This document shows, one piece after another, positions 59,534 through 64,000 of a stretch of 64,000 nucleotides of DNA. Location: positions 2,108,001 to 2,172,000 of the forward strand of contig JADIYI010000008.1 in the NCBI GenBank assembly GCA_016705365.1, read 5' to 3'. Position 1 is the stretch's first letter, and every line of letters begins with the position of its first letter. Source of the DNA: Gammaproteobacteria bacterium. GTDB taxonomy: Bacteria > Pseudomonadota > Gammaproteobacteria > Pseudomonadales > UBA5518. The notes under the pieces were generated by a model. It did not search any database. It was not told the DNA's origin and saw only the letters and a list, made by a program, of their open reading frames with translations. The translations under genes and the position numbers were made by a program.

Positions 59534-61015
59534 GTGAGCGTGAACCGACCGCGCAAGATCATCTACCACACCGCGGTGTACGGCACCGGCCAGTTGCTGC
59601 GCGGCCTGAGTTCGCTGTTGTTGCTGCCGCTGTATACCCACTACCTGTTGCCGGCGGACTACGGGCTGGTCGAGTTGCTGAGTTCGATCATTGAACTGGC
59701 TTCCCTGCTCATGGGCTTGCGGGTCGGGGCCGCCATATTCAAGTTCCACGCCGATGCCCGCACGGTAGAGGACAAGCGCAGGGTGCTGTCCACGGCGCTG
59801 AGCTTGCTGCTGATTGCCAATATTATCGGGGCAGCCTTGATACAGGTGTTCAGCGCTACGCTGGCGCACTGGCTTGCCGGGCCGGCGGGATTCGACACCG
59901 CCCTGCGGCTGTTTTCGCTGACGCTGGTCGTTTCTGCCTTCAACGAGACATTTTTCGCCTGCCTGCGGATCGAGGACCGTTCGCTCGCCTACGTTGCGAG
60001 CAGCGCCGCGAAATTTTTCCTGCAACTGGTGCTGAACATCGTGCTGATCGGTGGTTTCGGACTCGGTTACTGGGGCATCATCTGGGCCTCGCTGATCAGC
60101 AGCGTGCTGCTGGCGCTCGGATTCGCTATCTGGTTGCTGCCGGCGGTCGGCTTCGGGATCGACCGTGATCGCGCCGCGAGCTTCGTGCGCTTTTCGCTGC
60201 CGATCATGGTCTCCTCGCTGGGCATGTACTACATCAGTTTCGGCAATCGCTTTTTCCTGAAAGCGTACGACAGCTTCGAGGCGCTCGGCGTCTATGCTCT
60301 CGCCTACAAGTTCGGCCTCACCTTCTCCAACCTGTTCTGGTCACCATTTGCCATGTTCTGGGCGGCGCGGCAATACGAGTATGCGAGCGAACCGGGAAGC
60401 GGGGAGTTTTTCGGGAAGGTGTTCCTGTATGCCAACCTGGTGCTGTTGCCCGCCGCGGTCGGGGTGATCGTGCTGACACCGCCGTTTCTGCACCTGGTGT
60501 CGAAACCGGCGTACTGGGGGGCCATCGAACTGGTGCCATGGGTCGTGGGAGCTTCGTTGCTGCTGTGCTGGGCCGATTTTTTCCGCATCGGCATGTTGCG
60601 CGCGGCGAGGACCGAATACATAGCCTACGGAACCGCGGGTACCGCGCTGCTGATCACGATACTGTTCGTGTTGTGGATCCCGCGGCACGGTCCTCTCGGC
60701 GTCGCGTGGGCGACATTCGTCGCGTTCGCATTCCGCTTCGTCTACACGCTGGCGGTGGGGCAGCGCTTTTTCCTGGTCAAGGTGCCGTGGCCAAAGCTCG
60801 TGCTCGCGGTGATTTATTTCGCGACGGTTTGCGTTGCGTTGCTGTTGTTGCCGCTCGCGGACGCCAGCGCACTGGCGGTGCGCGCGGCTCTGCTGGGGCT
60901 GGCCAGTGCCGCGGTGCTGGTCACGCCGCTCGTGGATCGGGCACACCGCATCGCGATCCACGCCTGGGTACGCGAGCTTGCCGTGTCTTGGTACAGCGGC
61001 AGGCAACGTTCCTGA
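59534..61015 (+). CDS. Polysaccharide-biosynthesis flippase-like membrane protein (Wzx/MurJ-type fold)
   Basis: 493 residues with about fourteen hydrophobic segments and the N-terminal motif IYHTAVYGTGQLLRGLSSLLLLPLYTHYLLPADYGLVEL, which is the polysaccharide_synt/oligosaccharide-flippase pattern (shown here in outline). It starts with GTG at 59534; a second GTG at 59540 is possible. It would flip lipid-linked sugars. Unusually, no glycosyltransferase or polymerase genes surround it. Confidence 0.82.
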   Translation: MSVNRPRKIIYHTAVYGTGQLLRGLSSLLLLPLYTHYLLPADYGLVELLSSIIELASLLMGLRVGAAIFKFHADARTVEDKRRVLSTALSLLLIANIIGAALIQVFSATLAHWLAGPAGFDTALRLFSLTLVVSAFNETFFACLRIEDRSLAYVASSAAKFFLQLVLNIVLIGGFGLGYWGIIWASLISSVLLALGFAIWLLPAVGFGIDRDRAASFVRFSLPIMVSSLGMYYISFGNRFFLKAYDSFEALGVYALAYKFGLTFSNLFWSPFAMFWAARQYEYASEPGSGEFFGKVFLYANLVLLPAAVGVIVLTPPFLHLVSKPAYWGAIELVPWVVGASLLLCWADFFRIGMLRAARTEYIAYGTAGTALLITILFVLWIPRHGPLGVAWATFVAFAFRFVYTLAVGQRFFLVKVPWPKLVLAVIYFATVCVALLLLPLADASALAVRAALLGLASAAVLVTPLVDRAHRIAIHAWVRELAVSWYSGRQRS

Positions 61016-61136
61016 TTCCGCTTCCGCGTCGCGCCATCAGCTGCGTCGAATCAGCCTCTCCGGCCCGGCTTATTTCCAATAGTGAAGGGTCTGAGCGATT
61101 CTCGCCGGCGCGGCCGTGGTGGTATCGTGCCGCCTC

Positions 61137-62453
61137 ATGGGCGCTTCCGATATTTCGCTGCCGACCGTCACCGAATACCGTCGTTACTGGCGCTTTTTCT
61201 GGCCACTGGCGCTGAGCGCGACTTTCATGCTGATAGGCCAGCAGGCCTTCAACGGCGTGCTCGCGCGCCATGCCGATCCCGAGCGCGAGCTCGCGGTCTA
61301 TGCCTACGCCATCGGTGTTTTCTTCTTTTTCGATGTCGGCACCGCGTTCATGCCCAACATGGTGACCGTGTTCGCACGCTCGCAAGCGGCGCGGCAACGG
61401 GTGCGGCGTTTCTGTTTTTCGATCGGCGCGGCATTCGCTGTTCCGGTGGCATTGCTCGGCCTGACCGCTACCGGCAACAGCATGGTCGGCATCCTGTTTC
61501 GTATCGACGGCGCGATGCTGCGCGATGTGTGCGCCTATCTGGGGCTGCTGAGTGGCCTGATCCTGCTGCATGTCACCCATCACTATTACAACGGCCTGCT
61601 GATTCTTGCCGAGCGCACCAGCTGGGTGTCGATCATCGGCGTACTGAGCGTTGCGATCGGCGTAAGCACCGCGATCCACGGTTTCCGCCATCAGTGGCAC
61701 CCGGTGTACATACTCGGCGGCGCGGAATGGTTGTCGGGCCTGTTCAAGCTGGCGGCGCTGCTCGCGATCTGGCGCGGTGTGCGCGGCAAGATATTTCTGG
61801 CGGAGGAGAAAGTTCCCGGCTACCGCGACCTGCTGCAGTTTTTCTGGCCGGTGTGCATCTCGGGAATGACCTTCGGCGTCAGCAGGCCGCTGATATTCGT
61901 CTTCGTGTCACGGGTTCCGGACGCGGTCGCGATCATCGCGGCGATGCGCGTCAGCATGGATTTCCTGATGCTCTACCAGGCGGTGGTGAACCAGTTCCGT
62001 CATTTCTTCTCGGTGTTCGGATTCGGGCAACTGGCGCAGAAGCGACGCTTCATGGCGCTGGTCGCGGGCTCGCTGACATTGGCGATGACGGTGGTGCTGG
62101 TGGTGCCGCCGTTCAGCGAGGCGTTTTTCCTGGGTGCGCTCGGCCTCAACCCGCAACTGTACGCCAGCGCCCGCTACATGTGCTTCCTGCTGCTGGTGGT
62201 GCCGACGATCCTGATGGTGCGCAACTACTACCACGGCATCCTGATCGCGCGCAAACGCACCGCGGCGATGGCGACCGGGAGTTTCGTGCGGGTGGTGGCG
62301 ATCGCGGGGAGCGGCGCGCTGCTGCTCGGTGGCGGTGTGCTCGATGAGCGCACCGCGGTGCTCGGCATGATCGCGGGCTTTCTCGCCGAGATGATCATCG
62401 CCTGGCGATCGGTGCTGCGTCTCGAGCGAGATCATCCAGGCACAGCAGGCTGA
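61137..62453 (+). CDS. MATE/flippase-like polytopic membrane protein
   Basis: 438 residues from the ATG at 61137 with about twelve membrane segments (for example about 16-38, 55-80, 85-110, 290-320 and 360-395). It lacks the standard MATE cation site patterns but has the overall repeat of the MVF superfamily. It begins 122 bp after the preceding flippase gene and its 3' end overlaps the convergent phosphatase gene by 59 bp. Substrate unknown. Confidence 0.75.
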   Translation: MGASDISLPTVTEYRRYWRFFWPLALSATFMLIGQQAFNGVLARHADPERELAVYAYAIGVFFFFDVGTAFMPNMVTVFARSQAARQRVRRFCFSIGAAFAVPVALLGLTATGNSMVGILFRIDGAMLRDVCAYLGLLSGLILLHVTHHYYNGLLILAERTSWVSIIGVLSVAIGVSTAIHGFRHQWHPVYILGGAEWLSGLFKLAALLAIWRGVRGKIFLAEEKVPGYRDLLQFFWPVCISGMTFGVSRPLIFVFVSRVPDAVAIIAAMRVSMDFLMLYQAVVNQFRHFFSVFGFGQLAQKRRFMALVAGSLTLAMTVVLVVPPFSEAFFLGALGLNPQLYASARYMCFLLLVVPTILMVRNYYHGILIARKRTAAMATGSFVRVVAIAGSGALLLGGGVLDERTAVLGMIAGFLAEMIIAWRSVLRLERDHPGTAG

Positions 62454-63102
62454 GATAGCCGTCCGGCAGATACGCGCCGGTTTCGATGAACAGGGCATTG
62501 GCGCTGCGCAGCGGGGTCTTCACCACGGTATGGCCGTGGATGGTCAGGTCGATATTGCGCACCGGCTGAGCATTGTCGCGGCGGATACGCTCGCGCGCCC
62601 ACAATGTCTCGCGGCGCAGTTCCGGGTCGTTCAGCGCGCGCTCGATATCATTCCAGTCGGCGACCGGACACTGGGCGTGGCAGATTCCGAAGCGCCGGCC
62701 GCTCTTGTGGTGCAGGGTGATGGCATGGGGCAGCGTCGCGCAAAGCGCGGCTGCGGCCCGCGCGGCGGCGTTGGCGTCCTCGCCGCGCATGCCCCACGCG
62801 CCACCGTTCTCGCGCCACAGCGTACTGATGCGCGGTTCCTCGCCGGCGACCGCGCGCAGCAGCATGTCTTCATGGTTGCCGCGCACCGCGTGGAACCATT
62901 TATTGCGGATCAGTTCGACCGCGGCCACCGACGCGGGACCGCGATCGACCAGGTCGCCGACGCTGAACAGGCGATCGCGACCGGGGATGAATTGTCTTGC
63001 CTCGAGTGCCGCCTCGAGCGCGCTCACCATGCCGTGCAGATCGCCGATGATGAAGTCGCGACCGAACCGGTTGGGTGGCACGTTGCTATGGAACGGGGTC
63101 AT
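62395..63102 (-). CDS. PrpA-like serine/threonine metallophosphatase
   Basis: 235 residues. Motifs GDLHG (Asp21, His23), GDLVDRG (Asp50, Asp53), RGNHE (Asn76, His77) and a HGH near 190 (TIHGHTVVKTP) bind the two metals. Bacteriophage-lambda-phosphatase/PrpA-type enzymes remove phosphates from proteins or diadenosine polyphosphates. Its start overlaps the stop of the MATE gene by 4 bp, so those two are an operon. The 3' end overlaps the membrane-protein gene by 59 bp antisense. Confidence 0.88.
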   Translation of the reverse strand: MTPFHSNVPPNRFGRDFIIGDLHGMVSALEAALEARQFIPGRDRLFSVGDLVDRGPASVAAVELIRNKWFHAVRGNHEDMLLRAVAGEEPRISTLWRENGGAWGMRGEDANAAARAAAALCATLPHAITLHHKSGRRFGICHAQCPVADWNDIERALNDPELRRETLWARERIRRDNAQPVRNIDLTIHGHTVVKTPLRSANALFIETGAYLPDGYLSLLCLDDLARDAAPIARR

Positions 63103-64000
63103 TTCTGGTGAATTTCCATGTCCCCGGGAGGCGGTGTGCCCAGGCCCGGCTGGCGGATCAAGCGTGCGCTGATGCGTACCAGGCGCCAGGCAATCAGCAT
63201 CGCCGCCAGTGCGATCGCCACCACCATGCCGATCCAGAATCCTCTCACGCCGAGTGGTTCGCCCCACAGCGTTCCGAGCCCCAGCCCATAGCATAACGGC
63301 AGACCGAACAGCCAGTAAGCGGAGATGTCGATGGCCGAGGACACGCGCGTGTCCTGGTAGCCGCGCAGCGCCATGCCGGCGCCGACCTGGACCGAATCGA
63401 ACAGTCGGTAGGTGGCGGCAAAAAGCAGCAGACCGGCGCCGAGTTCGCGCACCGCCGGATCGTCGCTGAACAGCAGCGTGATCGGCTCGCGACATGCCAC
63501 CATCACCGCGGCCTGCAGCACGGCGATGGCCATCAGCAAGCTCATCCCGATAATGCACACCTCGCGGGCGCGGCGCGGATCGCCGCCGCCGAGCTGATGC
63601 GCAACACGTACCGACATCGCCTGCCCGACACCGAGCGGAACGGTCAGCATCAGGGTATCGACGGTGATCGCGACCGCGTGCCCGGCGACCGCGACCGCGC
63701 CCAGCCCGGCCATCAGCAGGGGCACGATCGCAAAAAATCCGCCCACCGCGAACAGCGACAGGCCGATCGGCAATCCGAGCGAAAGGATCGCGCGGATATC
63801 GCGCCACACCGGCGGGCCGAATTCGCTCCACAGGCGATAGATGCGCAGCGTCGGAGACAACGAAAAATAAATGACCCAGCACAGCATCATGAGGAGGAAG
63901 GACACCAGGGTTGCCCAGCCGCAGCCCGCACCGCCGAGCCGCGGCAGACCGAAGGCACCGCTGACCAGGCCGAAGTCGAGCGGAATATTGATCAGGAATG
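63099..64000 (-). CDS. MATE-family multidrug exporter (NorM-like), N-terminal part outside window
   Basis: The visible about 300 residues are in one continuous frame to the window edge, starting FLINIPLDFGLVSG. Conserved MATE features include NIPLD-type and GxGxATxxS regions, then GHAVAITVDTLMLTVPLGVGQAMSVRVAHQLGGGD, typical of the second half. At least seven helices are visible. It exports drugs using sodium or protons. The 3' end overlaps the phosphatase start, suggesting an operon. Confidence 0.87.
   Translation of the reverse strand, partial: FLINIPLDFGLVSGAFGLPRLGGAGCGWATLVSFLLMMLCWVIYFSLSPTLRIYRLWSEFGPPVWRDIRAILSLGLPIGLSLFAVGGFFAIVPLLMAGLGAVAVAGHAVAITVDTLMLTVPLGVGQAMSVRVAHQLGGGDPRRAREVCIIGMSLLMAIAVLQAAVMVACREPITLLFSDDPAVRELGAGLLLFAATYRLFDSVQVGAGMALRGYQDTRVSSAIDISAYWLFGLPLCYGLGLGTLWGEPLGVRGFWIGMVVAIALAAMLIAWRLVRISARLIRQPGLGTPPPGDMEIHQK

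Noticed and set aside
55999..59562. A 1187-codon open frame on the minus strand, opposite the RND pump
   Set aside because: It is a GC-rich shadow frame. Its translation is full of His, Arg, Gln and Asp with no domain, while the plus-strand RND pump is unmistakable.

Overview
The window is about 64% GC, densely coded and has the gene content of a free-living, respiring gammaproteobacterium: a complete nitrous-oxide reduction operon, Pseudomonas-type branched-chain keto acid dehydrogenase, several acyl-CoA/thiolase/SDR clusters, RND and MATE exporters, and a UbiB-like kinase. The mix resembles marine Cellvibrionales/Halieaceae-type or Steroidobacter-like organisms, but this placement is inference. 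I saw no rRNA, tRNA or CRISPR array.

Layout. 1-3.1 kb (minus): a metal-uptake operon (small secreted Cys/His protein, outer-membrane barrel, ZnuA-like binding protein, ZnuB-like permease cut by the window edge). 3.4-10.2 kb (plus): a TetR-controlled acyl-CoA catabolic run (acyl-CoA dehydrogenase, nitroreductase-family protein, thiolase, AMP-forming CoA ligase, APH-type kinase) with a clear operator palindrome after tetR. 10.2-11.7 kb: a histone-H1-like basic protein and a YpfJ-type zinc protease. 12.2-21.3 kb: the nos operon in the unusual order nosZ-R-D-F-Y-L, followed by two overlapping small genes, the second resembling TumE/DUF6516 proteins. A strong hairpin separates it from a convergent lipoprotein cytochrome c. 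22.4-25.8 kb: an SDR and a secreted propeller protein with one haem motif, reminiscent of the HzsA-like family. 25.9-29.5 kb: bkd E1alpha-E1beta-E2. 29.8-33.9 kb (minus): a polyamine-type ABC transporter.

34-37.4 kb is a scar region with decayed pieces of IS91-, IS21- and IS630-type transposition genes and a frameshifted isomerase tail, interleaved with an intact esterase and a metallophosphoesterase. A 77-bp repeat occurs in direct orientation on both sides of the polyamine operon. 37.6-41.8 kb holds a quinone-oxidoreductase-like enzyme and three poorly known exported proteins, one combining MORN-like and ankyrin-like repeats.

41.9-50.9 kb: an S15 peptidase, an HDOD protein, an Atm1-type exporter, a UbiB/ABC1 kinase, an SDR epimerase and a pair of small heat-shock proteins preceded by a good sigma-32 promoter. 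51.1-54.9 kb: SDR, MaoC, thiolase, SDR (lipid metabolism). 55-59.4 kb: an RND efflux pair. 59.5-64 kb: two flippase-like membrane proteins, a PrpA-like phosphatase and a partial MATE exporter.

The most interesting points are the 31-nt palindrome covering the nosD start, the TumE-like pair at the end of the nos operon, the HzsA-like protein and the repeat-bounded polyamine block next to the transposase scar zone.
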